Assembly: GCF_014647835.1 (NCBI RefSeq)
Contig: NZ_BMPY01000016.1
Span: forward strand, 94,873 to 158,872
DNA: 64,000 nucleotides
Direction of reading: 5' to 3'
Origin: Microbispora rosea subsp. aerata
GTDB lineage: Bacteria > Actinomycetota > Actinomycetes > Streptosporangiales > Streptosporangiaceae
Shown here: positions 34,748-45,421 of the stretch, piece by piece
Numbering within the stretch: the first letter of the stretch is position 1
Layout of the letters: each line of letters opens with the position of its first letter
Translations under genes and position numbers: made by a program
Notes under the pieces: generated by a model
What the model saw: only the letters and a program-made list of their open reading frames with translations
What the model was told of the DNA's origin: nothing
Databases searched by the model: none

Positions 34748-35254
34748 ATGACGACGATCAATCGGGGGACGATCCTGGAGCTCGTCCGCAACCGCCCCCT
34801 GCTCGCGGCGGAGCTCCTCGGCGACGCCCTGGCCGCCGGCGACGAAGAGGTGCCCGACGGGGGAGCCCTCCTGCGGCGGATCTCGCGGCAGGAACTCGCC
34901 GTCGCGGACGAGCTCACCCTGGCCTCCCGCTACCGGGAGATCGTGGCCGACGCGCGCCGCGTCCGGGCGCAGCAGGCGGAGGCCCTGTTCAAGGGCCTGA
35001 TCGCCTTCCTGCGCGCCCGCATCGGGGAGGAGCTGGACCGCGCGTACAGAATCGCGGACGCCGGAGAGCCCGACGCGTACAAAACGGAGCGAGATCTGAG
35101 CGCGAAACGGAGCCGGGTGGATTACCTGGAGTCGGTGCTCGTCAACGAGCTGTACCTGACGATCGAGGAGCACGCCCAGGCGGAGCACCTGCTGAAGCTG
35201 GAGGCGTCCGCGTACAACTGGCACACCGACTACCAGGACGCCTGGCGGCCCTGA
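34748..35254 (+). CDS. Helical protein of unknown function
   Basis: A 168-residue soluble protein predicted to be almost wholly helical and charged, with no signal peptide or membrane segment. I do not recognise the family. Visible features are an N-terminal amphipathic stretch (ILELVRNRPLLAAELLGDAL), several Arg/Glu-rich helices and a C-terminal NWHTDYQDAW. Codon use is normal for the window. There is no good ribosome site before the ATG at 34748, but TGTAAC (34734-34739) could be a -10 element giving a leaderless transcript. It precedes the DinB-like gene on the same strand by about 70 bp. Confidence 0.6.
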   Translation: MTTINRGTILELVRNRPLLAAELLGDALAAGDEEVPDGGALLRRISRQELAVADELTLASRYREIVADARRVRAQQAEALFKGLIAFLRARIGEELDRAYRIADAGEPDAYKTERDLSAKRSRVDYLESVLVNELYLTIEEHAQAEHLLKLEASAYNWHTDYQDAWRP

Positions 35255-35325
35255 GCGACGAGACCGTCGTCCCCGGCCGCGAAATGCGGTTGTCCGTGTC
35301 GCGGCACCGCAATACCGTGCCGAAA

Positions 35326-35982
35326 ATGCACCTGTTTTCGCGTTCCTGGACGGCGCTGCGTACGGCGGTCGCCGAGCTCGCGGATGAGGACTTCGCGCAG
35401 CCGTCCGGCTGCCGCGGCTGGCTCGTACGGGATCTGGTGTGTCATCTGGTCATCGACGCTCAGGACGTCCTGATCACCCTCGTGACCCCCGCGGACGCCG
35501 AACCGACCCGTGACGCGATCACCTACTGGGAGGTCTCCGCGACACCGCCGACCGGCGACGACCCGCTCGACGCGCTGACCGTCCGGCTGGCCGCCGCGTA
35601 CGAGGAGCCCCGGCTGCTCAAGTTTCACCTCGACGACGTCGGGTCCGCCGCGGGGCGTGCCGCGGAGCTCGCCGACCCCGGCGTGCGGGTCGGCACCCGC
35701 GGCCAGGTCCTCACCGCCGGCGACTACCTGTCCGCGTACGTCATGGAGTGGACGCTGCACCATCTCGACCTGGTCGCGCACCTGCCCGGCGTGGCGGGAC
35801 CGCCCGCCGAGGGGCTCGCCCGCTCCCGCGAGATGCTGGAGAAGATCGCCGGAGCCCCCTTCCCCGCGTCGCTCTCCGACCGGGACGCTCTGCTGGTCGG
35901 CACCGGGAGACGCGCCCCGACCGACGAGGAGAAGGCCGAGCTGGGCGGACTGGCCGCGAGGCTTCCGTTCGTCCTCGGGTGA
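35326..35982 (+). CDS. DinB/maleylpyruvate-isomerase N-terminal family (mycothiol-dependent type)
   Basis: A protein of about 218 residues in the DinB_2 / maleylpyruvate isomerase N-terminal superfamily, four-helix-bundle metalloproteins that in actinobacteria use mycothiol. Family features are CRGWLVRDLVCHLVIDAQD (first metal His) and YVMEWTLHHLDLVAHLPG (further metal ligands). The frame opens at an ATG at 35284; I prefer the ATG at 35326 because family proteins begin about 25-30 residues before the CxGW motif. No substrate can be inferred. It converges on the cold-shock gene with a shared hairpin between them. Confidence 0.75.
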   Translation: MHLFSRSWTALRTAVAELADEDFAQPSGCRGWLVRDLVCHLVIDAQDVLITLVTPADAEPTRDAITYWEVSATPPTGDDPLDALTVRLAAAYEEPRLLKFHLDDVGSAAGRAAELADPGVRVGTRGQVLTAGDYLSAYVMEWTLHHLDLVAHLPGVAGPPAEGLARSREMLEKIAGAPFPASLSDRDALLVGTGRRAPTDEEKAELGGLAARLPFVLG

Positions 35983-36084
35983 CGAGGCCGCCTGGGCGTG
36001 GTCGATGGAGGCCGACGACCTCTCCTGCCCCTGGCGCGGTTTTTGCGAGGTACGGCACGCGGGGAGCGTCGGCCCGGACATGAG

Positions 36085-36117
36085 TCGGGACCCGCGCTCG
36101 TCAGGTGCGGGCCCCGA
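36085..36117. terminator. Terminator between the DinB-like gene and the cold-shock gene
   Basis: TCGGGACCCGC (36085-36095) pairs with GCGGGCCCCGA (36107-36117), 11 bp with one G-T wobble and an 11-base loop. It is 20 bp beyond the cold-shock stop and could act for both convergent genes. Confidence 0.65.
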
Positions 36118-36137
36118 GTCACGATGCGGGCCTGAGG

Positions 36138-36341
36138 TCAGGCGACCACGATGTTCTCGGCCTGGGGGCCCTTCTGGCCCTGGACGATGTCGAACGACAC
36201 CTTCTGGCCCTCATGCAGCTCGCGGTATCCGCGGGCGGCGATGTTCGAGTAGTGGGCGAAGACGTCGGGGCCGCCGCCCTCCTGCTCGATGAAGCCGAAG
36301 CCCTTCTCCGCGTTGAACCACTTCACGGTTCCGACCGCCAT
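36138..36341 (-). CDS. Cold-shock protein (CspA family)
   Basis: A 67-residue single OB-fold nucleic-acid chaperone. It has both RNA-binding motifs: RNP1 as KGFGFIEQ and RNP2 as VFAHYS, plus the family start [11 protein letters not shown]. It binds single-stranded RNA/DNA and melts mRNA structure, especially at low temperature or during growth. ATG at 36341 has a consensus AAGGAGA nine bases upstream; the frame remains open further upstream but only as leader sequence. Normal full length for the family. Confidence 0.96.
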   Translation of the reverse strand: MAVGTVKWFNAEKGFGFIEQEGGGPDVFAHYSNIAARGYRELHEGQKVSFDIVQGQKGPQAENIVVA

Positions 36342-36557
36342 GATGAATCTCCTTGTGAACAGGGACCGATCCGGAGTCCGCACCGCGCGGATTCCGCGTC
36401 GCCGGATGAGGCCCCACCGGAGATGGCCGGAAAACAAAAATGCGCCCGAAGGTCACATCCCGTCAGGCGCACACGAGTTTCATGGGTACCACAACTGCAA
36501 CTCTCCGAACGCTACCACACGCCCGAGGTGACGGGTACAGAAGCCGGATGCCGCTCA

Positions 36558-36735
36558 GGCAGGCGCGCCGGCCCGGGGAACGGGTGGGCGGCGTCCCGGC
36601 GAGAAGACGGCACACAGGTCGCAAGAGGCCATCCGGCAGGCGGGCGGCCCACGGAACGCGTGGACGACGTCCCGGCGAGGAGGCCGCGCACAGGTCGCAG
36701 GTGGCCATCCGGCAGTACAGGCGTGGACGACGACC
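36558..36735. repeat. Imperfect 76-77-bp tandem repeat in an intergenic region
   Basis: About 2.3 copies, starting at 36558, 36635 and 36711. Each copy holds GGCAGG or GGCAGT, a GTGGGCGGCGTCCCGGCGAG-like core and a CACAGGTCGCA then GGCCATCC end. Copies differ by scattered substitutions. No plausible gene covers them. The flanking 36342-36557 and 36736-37000 hold the cold-shock leader and unremarkable sequence; 36905-37300 turns AT-rich and probably carries the promoter of the vWA gene. Confidence 0.6.
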
Positions 36736-37300
36736 CGGCCCTGCGCGGCGTCGTACGGCCCGGGCGGGCGGCGGAAGGACATCGCCGACAGCGAGACGCT
36801 CCGGAGACTGAGTCACCGGGAGAGAACCGGCGGTCACAGCGGGGCGGCCTGAACGGCGCGGCGATCATACGGCAGCGTCGCCTCACTCAAGCGAGGCTCC
36901 CATAACGACGATTCAGACGGCCCGCAGAGGCCGGAAACGACCACTTCTTTCCGATCATCTCACCATCGATCGTGCATTTCATCGGCCATATCCGAAAAAT
37001 ATTCACTAATTGTTCACACCCCTCCCACCAGCCAGAAGTGGCCGACTGTGGCCAATCGGAAACTTGTGGTAAGCGGCCTATTTACATCTATTCGACAACC
37101 AGTCACCATATGGTCCGTGGCCACACCCCCAAGTTGATCAGCCACTGATACTCAAAAGATCGGTTAGGTTGTCAACAAATATCCGATTTATGTCGACACG
37201 CGAGGAGAACGCGTTCCGGTCGGCGCAATCGGAGAGTTCATGCACGGCCGGCAATCCCGAATTCGTTGTGGCACAACGCCACACCGGAAGGAACGACACC

Positions 37301-39466
37301 GTGAGAATGACGCGAAGTTTACGGGCCGCCGTGTGCCTGGCGGCGGCCGGCGCGATGCTGATGGCGGGGGTGGGCATAGCCTCCGCCTCGCCGGGGGTCA
37401 CCCCGGCGGAGGTGACACTGAAACTCGCCCGGGGCGAATCGAAGACGATCGATAAGACCGTGTCCACTCCGGTGATCCCGCCCAAGCCGGACATCGCATT
37501 CCTGATCGACACGACGGGGAGCATGGGCGGGGTCATCTCGAACGTCCGGACCAACGCGAACACCATCTTGTCCAACGTCGCTTCGGCACAGCCGGACGCG
37601 CAGTTCGCGGTCGCCGAGTACAGGGACATGGCGGACACGACGCCGTTCCGGGTGGCGCAGGACCTCACCGGCAACCAGGCCGACGTCACCGACGGCATCA
37701 ACTCGCTGGCCGCGTCGGGCGGCGGCGACACCCCCGAAGACGGCATCAACGCGCTGTTCCAGATCGCGACGGGAGCGATCAGCTTCCGGCCGGACAGCTC
37801 CCGGATCGTGCTGCTGATCGGAGACGCGCCCAGCCACGACCCCAGCAACGGCCACACGCTGGCCAATGCGATCAGCGCCCTGCAGGCGGCCAACATCACC
37901 GTGCTCGCGTTCGACCTGGCCGGGCTCAACTCGACCGGGCAGGCGACCGCGATCACCGACGCCACGGGCGGAAAGCTGTTCTCCGGCCTCGACGCCTCGG
38001 AGGTCAGCGACACCATCCTGTCGGCCCTGCACAACCTGCCGGTCACGGTCACCCACAAGCTGCGCGACTGCGACCCGAACCTGTCGGTGTCCCTGACCCC
38101 GGACAGCCGTACGGTGACCAGCGGCGAGGACGCCGCCTTCTCCGAGAAGGTCACCGTCGGCGACGGAGCCGTGCCGGGAAGCACCCTCACCTGCAAGGTG
38201 GACTTCCTGCTCAACGACGTCCTGTCACCCGGCTTCACCGAGACGATCACCGTACAGGTCCCGAAGGTGACCCCGAAGATCACCACGACGCCTTCGGGCC
38301 AGGCGCCCGCGGGCGGGAACGTCTCGGACACCGCGACCCTGTCCGGTGGCCACCACCCGACGGGCACCGTCAAGTTCGAGCTGTTCGGGCCTGGTGACAC
38401 GGAGTGCGAGACGCCCATCGCGACTCGTACCGGGACGGTGTCGGGTGACGGCACGGCGACGTCCGGGGACATCCCCGCGGGCGGCGTCGGCACCTACCGC
38501 TGGGTGGCCACCTACAGCGGCGACGACGCCAACAACCCGGTCACCTCCGCGTGCGGCGATGAGGAGGTCGAGGTCGTCAAGGCCACCCCGAGCATCACCA
38601 CCACGCCATCGGGATCGGTGCCGGCCGGCGGCGCCGTCTCCGACACCGCCACCGTCTCCGGCGGGTATCACCCCACCGGCACCGTCAAATTCCAGCTGTA
38701 CGCCCCCGGCGACACCGACTGCAAGACGCCCATCGCCACCCGCACCGACGACCTGTCCGACAGCGGCACCGCCGCATCCGGCGACGTCACCATCGGCGCG
38801 GCGGGCACCTACCGGTGGACCGCCACCTACAGCGGCGACGCCAACAACAACTCCGTCACCTCACCGTGCAGCGACGAAGAAGTCCAGGTCACCCCGCAGC
38901 GGCTGACCGGGCGGGCGTACGGCCTGACCGCCAGCGCGTCCCTGGCAGGCCTGCAGCTGGTCAACATCGCGCGCACCCCCGACACCGGCCCTGTCTCCAC
39001 CACGTCGTCCGGTAGCACCTCGGTGCCCTGCACCGCCTCCCTCAGCGGACTGATCACCGCGCGCGCCCTGTGCGCCAAGGTCGTCACCACCGAGTTCCCC
39101 GGTAAATCCGAGGCCACGGCCTCCATCGACGACACCACCATCGGGATCACCGGCATCCCGGTGATCACCGTCGGGGCCATCCAGTCCAGCTCCACCACCA
39201 CCTGCGCCGGCTCCACCGGGGCCACCACGATCGCCTACCTCAAGGTCGGCAACACGGTGGTCATCTCGAAACCCACCGCCATCAAGCCCAACACCACCGT
39301 CAATGTCGGCGTCGTGAAGCTCGTGCTCAACGAGCAGATCTCGTTCACCACGCCGGACAAGGGCCTGACCGTCAACGCGGTCCACGTCACCGTCAACGCC
39401 CTCGGCCTGGCCAAGACCGACGTCGTCCTCGCCTCCGCCGAGAGCGACATCGGCAACTGCCCGTGA
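37301..39466 (+). CDS. Secreted vWA-domain protein with Ig-like repeats and choice-of-anchor P-like C-terminus
   Basis: A 721-residue secreted protein. The signal peptide is residues 1-30 (AVCLAAAGAMLMAGVGIASA). A von Willebrand A domain (about 55-235) carries a MIDAS-like DTTGSM and GGGDTPEDGINAL, so it probably binds a divalent metal and a ligand. Two near-identical Ig/Big-type repeats (about 325-430 and 432-530; PSGxxPAGGxVSDTAT ... TATYSGD) follow. The last 190 residues, ending VVLASAESDIGNC, resemble the actinobacterial choice-of-anchor P region. A surface adhesion or envelope role is likely. GTG at 37301 has GGAAGGAA upstream; earlier in-frame starts would precede the signal peptide by 40 residues. 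Confidence 0.82.
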   Translation: MRMTRSLRAAVCLAAAGAMLMAGVGIASASPGVTPAEVTLKLARGESKTIDKTVSTPVIPPKPDIAFLIDTTGSMGGVISNVRTNANTILSNVASAQPDAQFAVAEYRDMADTTPFRVAQDLTGNQADVTDGINSLAASGGGDTPEDGINALFQIATGAISFRPDSSRIVLLIGDAPSHDPSNGHTLANAISALQAANITVLAFDLAGLNSTGQATAITDATGGKLFSGLDASEVSDTILSALHNLPVTVTHKLRDCDPNLSVSLTPDSRTVTSGEDAAFSEKVTVGDGAVPGSTLTCKVDFLLNDVLSPGFTETITVQVPKVTPKITTTPSGQAPAGGNVSDTATLSGGHHPTGTVKFELFGPGDTECETPIATRTGTVSGDGTATSGDIPAGGVGTYRWVATYSGDDANNPVTSACGDEEVEVVKATPSITTTPSGSVPAGGAVSDTATVSGGYHPTGTVKFQLYAPGDTDCKTPIATRTDDLSDSGTAASGDVTIGAAGTYRWTATYSGDANNNSVTSPCSDEEVQVTPQRLTGRAYGLTASASLAGLQLVNIARTPDTGPVSTTSSGSTSVPCTASLSGLITARALCAKVVTTEFPGKSEATASIDDTTIGITGIPVITVGAIQSSSTTTCAGSTGATTIAYLKVGNTVVISKPTAIKPNTTVNVGVVKLVLNEQISFTTPDKGLTVNAVHVTVNALGLAKTDVVLASAESDIGNCP

Positions 39467-39491
39467 CCCAACCCGTCTGAACCGATCAGCC

Positions 39492-39532
39492 CCGAGGCCG
39501 GGCGGAAACCCCATAACTCCGCCCGGCCTCGG
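39492..39532 (+). terminator. Strong terminator after the vWA protein gene
   Basis: A perfect 15-bp stem (CCGAGGCCGGGCGGA at 39492-39506, complement at 39518-39532) with an 11-base loop, 26 bp past the stop. Confidence 0.87.
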
Positions 39533-39779
39533 CCGCGCTTCAGACGGCTTGAACCCGCGCGGTTCTCCGAAGCCCTTGCGGGTCCTGATGGATGCTGAGA
39601 TGCAGCGCCGCCTATTGTGCGAGTTTCGATCCAAGGAACGCCGCCGGCAATAACGACGGGCCGAATGCCACGTGAAACACCCGGGCAAAATCCAGAAAGG
39701 CGAGAAGAGCCTCACTGGATGATTTAGCATCGGCTGCCTGGCAAACGTCGCCGAATCGACGGGGAGTTCGGCCACATGG

Positions 39780-42700
39780 GTGTCGCCGACACGGAGGGGC
39801 CGCTTGGGATGGCGTGAAGAGGTGGTCACGGCACTGGACCAATGGATCGCGCTGGAAGGAGGGAGCGGACGATCGCCGCAATGGCGACGGATCGGCGTCG
39901 CACGGTCCACATCGGAGCCCGGAATCTTCGTCGTCGACATCCGAGGTTCGGATCTGACCGCCGATCAACTGAACGAATTACGTCTGGCGGGCGCTGAACC
40001 GGACAGCGTCAAGTCCGGCTTTCCGGCGATGGACGCGACGGTGGAAGGACGCCTGCTGCGAATACGGGTGGCAGAATTCGCCGCCCCAGCCGACCCGCAC
40101 GTCTGGGTCCTGCGGCACCCGTCGGGCTTCCTGCTCACCGCACTGCGCGACGGCATCGCCGGGCTCGGTGACGGCGGTCTCGCCAATTTGCTCGCCCGCG
40201 GCGAAATCGGCGGAACCCTGGCGGAAGCTCCGGCGCCCCCGGGGCTCTTGCCCGCCCAGAAGCTGGCGTACCGAGCCTGTCTCGGAACGGGGGTCTGGCT
40301 GGTGTGGGGACCTCCGGGGACCGGAAAGACGCGGTTGTTACAGGCCGCGATCGGAGACCTGATAGCGGCCGGCAAGCGGATCCTGCTGGTCTCCAGCACC
40401 AACATCGCCGTCGACAACGCGCTGAAGGGGGTGCTGGCAGAGCAGCGTCACCGGCCGGGCGAGATCGTCCGTGTGGGGCCGCCTCAGCTTCGAGAGGTCG
40501 CCGAAGATCCAGACGTCTGTCTCCCTCTGATGGTGCGCAGGCGGCTGGCCGAGGTCGAAGAACGACGCCGGGCCGTGGCGGCGAGACTACTGGAGATGCG
40601 TCGCGACGAAGACCGGTTGCGCCATCTCGAAGCCAGGCTCACGGGCTTCGACGCCGCGGCGTACGAAAAGGCGCAAGCGCTGTTGCGCTCCCCCGGTCTC
40701 GACACCGCGTCGCTGGCGGAAGCTCTCACGGCGTGCGAACACGCCGCGGAGACAGGTGCACGGGCTGTGGCGGACGCGCAGCGGAGATGTGATGCCGCCG
40801 CGCGAGCGGCCGCCGAAGCGCTGCCGGCACGGCGAGAGTGGCAGCGGGTCGAGGAGAAGCGCAGGGAAGTGGCGAAGGTCGAGGCCGCCGCCACGCAGGC
40901 CGAGGCTCGCACCCTGCTCGCAGAGGACGAATGCGCGCGGATCGAAGGCGAGATCGCGAAGCTGCGACGCCCCTCGGGAAAGGTCAGATGGCGAGATCGG
41001 GGCAAGCTGGCGCAGCACGAGCGGCGGCTCGCCGACGCGATGTCCCTGCGCGACAAGCTGCGCTCACAGTCGGCGACGGCCCGCCACACGGCCGAACGCT
41101 TTCGTGAGGACGTCGAGACGGCGCTCGCGCCGGTTGTCGCCCGCATCCCGTTCAGCCCTGACGAGATCACACGCCGCGAGGACGCCGCGCGCCGGGCGGC
41201 CGACGAGCTCGGCGATCTGCAGGCGACCCAGATGGAGACGTTGGACCGTCTTGAGAGCCTGCGGCGGGCCCAGGTCGAGTCCCGCGCCGCGGAAGAGCTG
41301 GTGGCCGAGTGCGACCGGCACGGATGGCCCCGTCACCACGTGGAAGCCGAAGCACTGCGCAAGAAAACGGCCCGGAACGCCACTCAGCGCGCCAAGCTGG
41401 AGAAACAACACGGCGAGCTACAGGAGGAGTACGACCGGCTTGCCCGTGACGCCCAAGGAGAGATCATCAAGGGTGCGCGCCTGGTGGCTACAACGCTCGC
41501 CAGATTTCGCACCACCAAAGCCGTCATCGCAGGTCCCTACGATGTCGTACTGATCGACGAGGTCGGGGCCGCGACGCTGCCGGAGGTCCTCCTGGCCACG
41601 GCCAAGGCCAAGAGTTGCGCCGTCCTTCTGGGCGATTTCATGCAGCTCGGCGCGGTGCTGCCCAATCCGATCAAAGACAGCGAGCGACCCGACATCCGCC
41701 GCTGGCTGGTCCCCGATGTTTACGAGCACTGTGGTGTCGCCTCACCGGAAGCCGCCGCTGAACACTCCGGCTGCCTCGTCATGGACACCCAGCACCGTTT
41801 CGGTCCGCACACCATGGAGCTGGCCAACCGCCTCGCCTACGGCGGCGTCCTCAAGGCGGGCAGTGGCATACGGCCCCGCACCGCCGACGACCCAGAGATC
41901 GTCTTCATCGACACGGACGGCCTGCACGAGCTGGCCCATGTTCACCGTACGGGTCCCAAGAGCGGCTGGTGGCCGGCGGGGATCCTGCTCTCCCGCGCCC
42001 TCGTCGACCTTCATCAGGACGACGGCGAAACGGCGGGAATCGTCACCCCCTACGGCGTGCAGGCAGAGGCCACCCTGGAGGCGCTTCGCGACATCGAGCG
42101 AAGTGACCGGCAGCTGGTCGAGGTCGGCACTGCCCATCGCTTCCAGGGCCGGGAGTTCCCCGTCGTCGTCTTCGACATGGTGGAAGGGCGTGACGGCGGG
42201 GGCATGTGGATGGCCGACGCATCCGCACGCCCTGGTGCCAGGCGCTGGGAACGCGATGGGTTGCGCCTGTTCAACGTCGCCGTCACGCGAGTTCGGACCC
42301 GGCTTTACATCATCGGAAGCGGCGAGCGGGTCACTCGCGCACGCACCGGAACGGCCCTCAGTCACCTCGCCGCCTTCGGCCGGGAGCGGAAGATCCGCCG
42401 GTTGGAGGCCACGAAGCTGATCTCACCACCCGCCGACGCCGCCGCCGACCTCGGCCCCTTCGGCGCCCGGCTGGCCGACGTCCTCGCACGCCACGTGGAG
42501 ATCGCCGCCGTCGACGACGAGCGTTCGTTCTACGAGACCTTCGCCGCTCACCTCGCCGAAGCACGCCACTCGGTCTGGCTGTGGTCTCCCTGGGTGGCCA
42601 GGCGGGTGAGGGCCATCCTCCCCGCACTCAAGAAGGCGGTGGATCGGGGCGTCCGCGTCACGGTCTTCGTCCGGGATCCCAGCGACTCTATGCAGCAGAA

Positions 42701-43094
42701 GCAGAGCTTCGCCGATTGCCTGGCCGAACTCCGCGCGATCGTCCCGGCTGTCATCGAGGTCAACGTCATGCACCAGAAGATCGTCGTCATCGACGAGCGC
42801 CTCGTCATGCTGGGCAGCCTCAACGTGCTCTCCCAGAGCTGGACACGGGAAGTGATGGTGACCATGCGCGGCGGCCACTTCGCCCGCAAAATCCTCCAGC
42901 ACGAGCACGCGGAGGACTTCAGCCGTCCCCCTCGCTGCGATCGCTGCCGGCAGCGGCAGGTCGACCTGCGACGCCGTTCGGATGGGCGCTGGTATTGGCG
43001 CTGCTACAACAAGGCCTGCCCGGGAAGGTCGGGTAAGAATGCGTGGACGGCGGACGTCGTCTTTCGCGGCGGTCACGCCGATCGCACCGCCTGA
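39780..43094 (+). CDS. SF1 (UPF1/DNA2-like) helicase fused to PLD nuclease and zinc ribbon
   Basis: An 1104-residue cytoplasmic protein. Walker A is GPPGTGKT (177-184). A long charged coiled coil (about 245-560) separates it from Walker B LIDEVGAATLP (about 591) and motif III GDFMQLGAVLP. Motif IV is QHRFGPHTMELANRL, motif V is GTAHRFQGREFPVVVFDMV (about 783) and motif VI is NVAVTRVRTRLYIIG. A phospholipase-D/HKD nuclease domain follows with HQKIVVIDERLVMLGSLN (about 998), then a four-Cys zinc ribbon (CDRC ... C-x4-C). Helicase, nuclease and zinc ribbon in one chain fit DNA processing, and such fusions occur in defence and repair. GTG at 39780 is the longest start; GTG at 39822 is possible. 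It stands alone, with no partner gene. Confidence 0.82.
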   Translation: MSPTRRGRLGWREEVVTALDQWIALEGGSGRSPQWRRIGVARSTSEPGIFVVDIRGSDLTADQLNELRLAGAEPDSVKSGFPAMDATVEGRLLRIRVAEFAAPADPHVWVLRHPSGFLLTALRDGIAGLGDGGLANLLARGEIGGTLAEAPAPPGLLPAQKLAYRACLGTGVWLVWGPPGTGKTRLLQAAIGDLIAAGKRILLVSSTNIAVDNALKGVLAEQRHRPGEIVRVGPPQLREVAEDPDVCLPLMVRRRLAEVEERRRAVAARLLEMRRDEDRLRHLEARLTGFDAAAYEKAQALLRSPGLDTASLAEALTACEHAAETGARAVADAQRRCDAAARAAAEALPARREWQRVEEKRREVAKVEAAATQAEARTLLAEDECARIEGEIAKLRRPSGKVRWRDRGKLAQHERRLADAMSLRDKLRSQSATARHTAERFREDVETALAPVVARIPFSPDEITRREDAARRAADELGDLQATQMETLDRLESLRRAQVESRAAEELVAECDRHGWPRHHVEAEALRKKTARNATQRAKLEKQHGELQEEYDRLARDAQGEIIKGARLVATTLARFRTTKAVIAGPYDVVLIDEVGAATLPEVLLATAKAKSCAVLLGDFMQLGAVLPNPIKDSERPDIRRWLVPDVYEHCGVASPEAAAEHSGCLVMDTQHRFGPHTMELANRLAYGGVLKAGSGIRPRTADDPEIVFIDTDGLHELAHVHRTGPKSGWWPAGILLSRALVDLHQDDGETAGIVTPYGVQAEATLEALRDIERSDRQLVEVGTAHRFQGREFPVVVFDMVEGRDGGGMWMADASARPGARRWERDGLRLFNVAVTRVRTRLYIIGSGERVTRARTGTALSHLAAFGRERKIRRLEATKLISPPADAAADLGPFGARLADVLARHVEIAAVDDERSFYETFAAHLAEARHSVWLWSPWVARRVRAILPALKKAVDRGVRVTVFVRDPSDSMQQKQSFADCLAELRAIVPAVIEVNVMHQKIVVIDERLVMLGSLNVLSQSWTREVMVTMRGGHFARKILQHEHAEDFSRPPRCDRCRQRQVDLRRRSDGRWYWRCYNKACPGRSGKNAWTADVVFRGGHADRTA

Positions 43095-43224
43095 GGTCGG
43101 GTCGCATGCCCCGACGTTCCCAAGCCGCCGGCGACCGGAGCCTTGGACGATGGCGTCGACTTCGGCATCGCGCGCTTCGGCGAGCATCCGTCCGGCACCG
43201 TCAAACGCCGACCAGCGAGGATGA

Positions 43225-43362
43225 GACGGGTGCGCCTGCGATACAGCGGTCAGCGTCAGCGGGCTCGGAGACTACGGCAAGCGCGGGTGTGCCTTCCCGG
43301 CCGACGTCGGCACGCCGGTCGTGCACGAGACCTTCATGATCGGGAGCGTTTCCCGTCGGTGA
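43225..43362 (+). other. Orphan open segment, possible gene remnant
   Basis: A 45-codon open stretch (containing GLGDYGKRGCAFPADVG and PVVHETFMIGSVSRR) ends in TGA at 43360. It has protein-like composition and GC-rich third positions but no convincing start codon, and begins right after an in-frame stop. I do not recognise the family. It may be the 3' end of a decayed gene or a chance frame. Confidence 0.25.
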
Positions 43363-43366
43363 GTCG

Positions 43367-43765
43367 TCAGGCGGACCGCCGGGCGAGGTCCTCCAGCACT
43401 TCGACCGCCTCGGCGGCACGCTCGTACGGCACGAAGAGGTGGTCGTGGTGAAATCCGGCGACGACGTTGCAGCTCATGCCCGCGGCGGCGAGTGCCCGCG
43501 CGACGGCGGCGGTCAGGCCGACGGCTTCCAGGGCCGAGTGGACGCGCAGCGTGATCCAGGCCGCCACGTAGTCGTACGCGAGCCCGGCCGCGTCGGCGTC
43601 CGGCTGTGGCAGGACCAGTGTGAGGCCCTCTTCCTCGGCGACCGTGACGACGGGCCTGACGCCCTGCGGGACGTCTCCTCCGACGGTGGCGAACACGTAG
43701 CGGCCCGGGTTCAGCGTGGGCCGCATCGTGGTCAGCAGTGTGCGCAGGTCGGTCTCACCGGTCAT
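43367..43765 (-). CDS. ACT-domain protein of unknown specificity
   Basis: A 132-residue protein built from two small ferredoxin-like (ACT) repeats; the second reads ITLRVHSALEAVGLTAAVAR then ALAAAGMSCNVVAGFHHDHL, the usual pattern of free-standing ACT proteins. Such domains bind amino acids or other small effectors. ATG at 43765 is chosen with an AAGG site 10 bases upstream; the frame is open 15 codons further, to 43810. It is single and convergent with the helicase gene. Confidence 0.8.
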   Translation of the reverse strand: MTGETDLRTLLTTMRPTLNPGRYVFATVGGDVPQGVRPVVTVAEEEGLTLVLPQPDADAAGLAYDYVAAWITLRVHSALEAVGLTAAVARALAAAGMSCNVVAGFHHDHLFVPYERAAEAVEVLEDLARRSA

Positions 43766-44013
43766 GACGATGACCTTACAACCGCCGCCCTTTACACCGT
43801 AGATTTCCACGCTGAGGATGCCGTACGGCTGTGATCACGAGCCAAGGGCCGGGCCGAGCACTGCGGGGAACCGCGGAGAGCCTCGCCCCGGAGGCCGCCG
43901 GGCCACCACCCCGGCGGCGAAGTGCCGCGGCGGCCACACGGCTGCCGCGGCGACGACCCGGTCGCGGCCCGCGACGCGGAACACTCCGCCGCGCCGCGGG
44001 CCACTGTTAAGGG

Positions 44014-45297
<1,284 letters not shown>

Positions 45298-45410
45298 TCA
45301 CATCGAAGTAAAGCGCTGTCGTGAGAAGGGATTGCCGTCCCACCTGGTTCGCCGACTATGGAACGCGCCATAAGGGCCGCAACGCGCAGGTATATATTTC
45401 GGACTAGCAT

Positions 45411-45421
45411 TGAAACTTTCA
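45411..45421. promoter_or_regulatory. TGAAACTTTCA box (hydrolase operator 2)
   Basis: Exact copy of the 11-bp box at 21516 and 45587. It lies in the divergent xylanase/arabinofuranosidase intergenic region, next to an AT-rich TATATATTT stretch. Confidence 0.6.

Noticed and set aside
36558-36735. Possible CRISPR array
   Set aside because: The unit is about 77 bp with divergent copies and no short identical repeat separated by unique spacers; no cas genes in the window.
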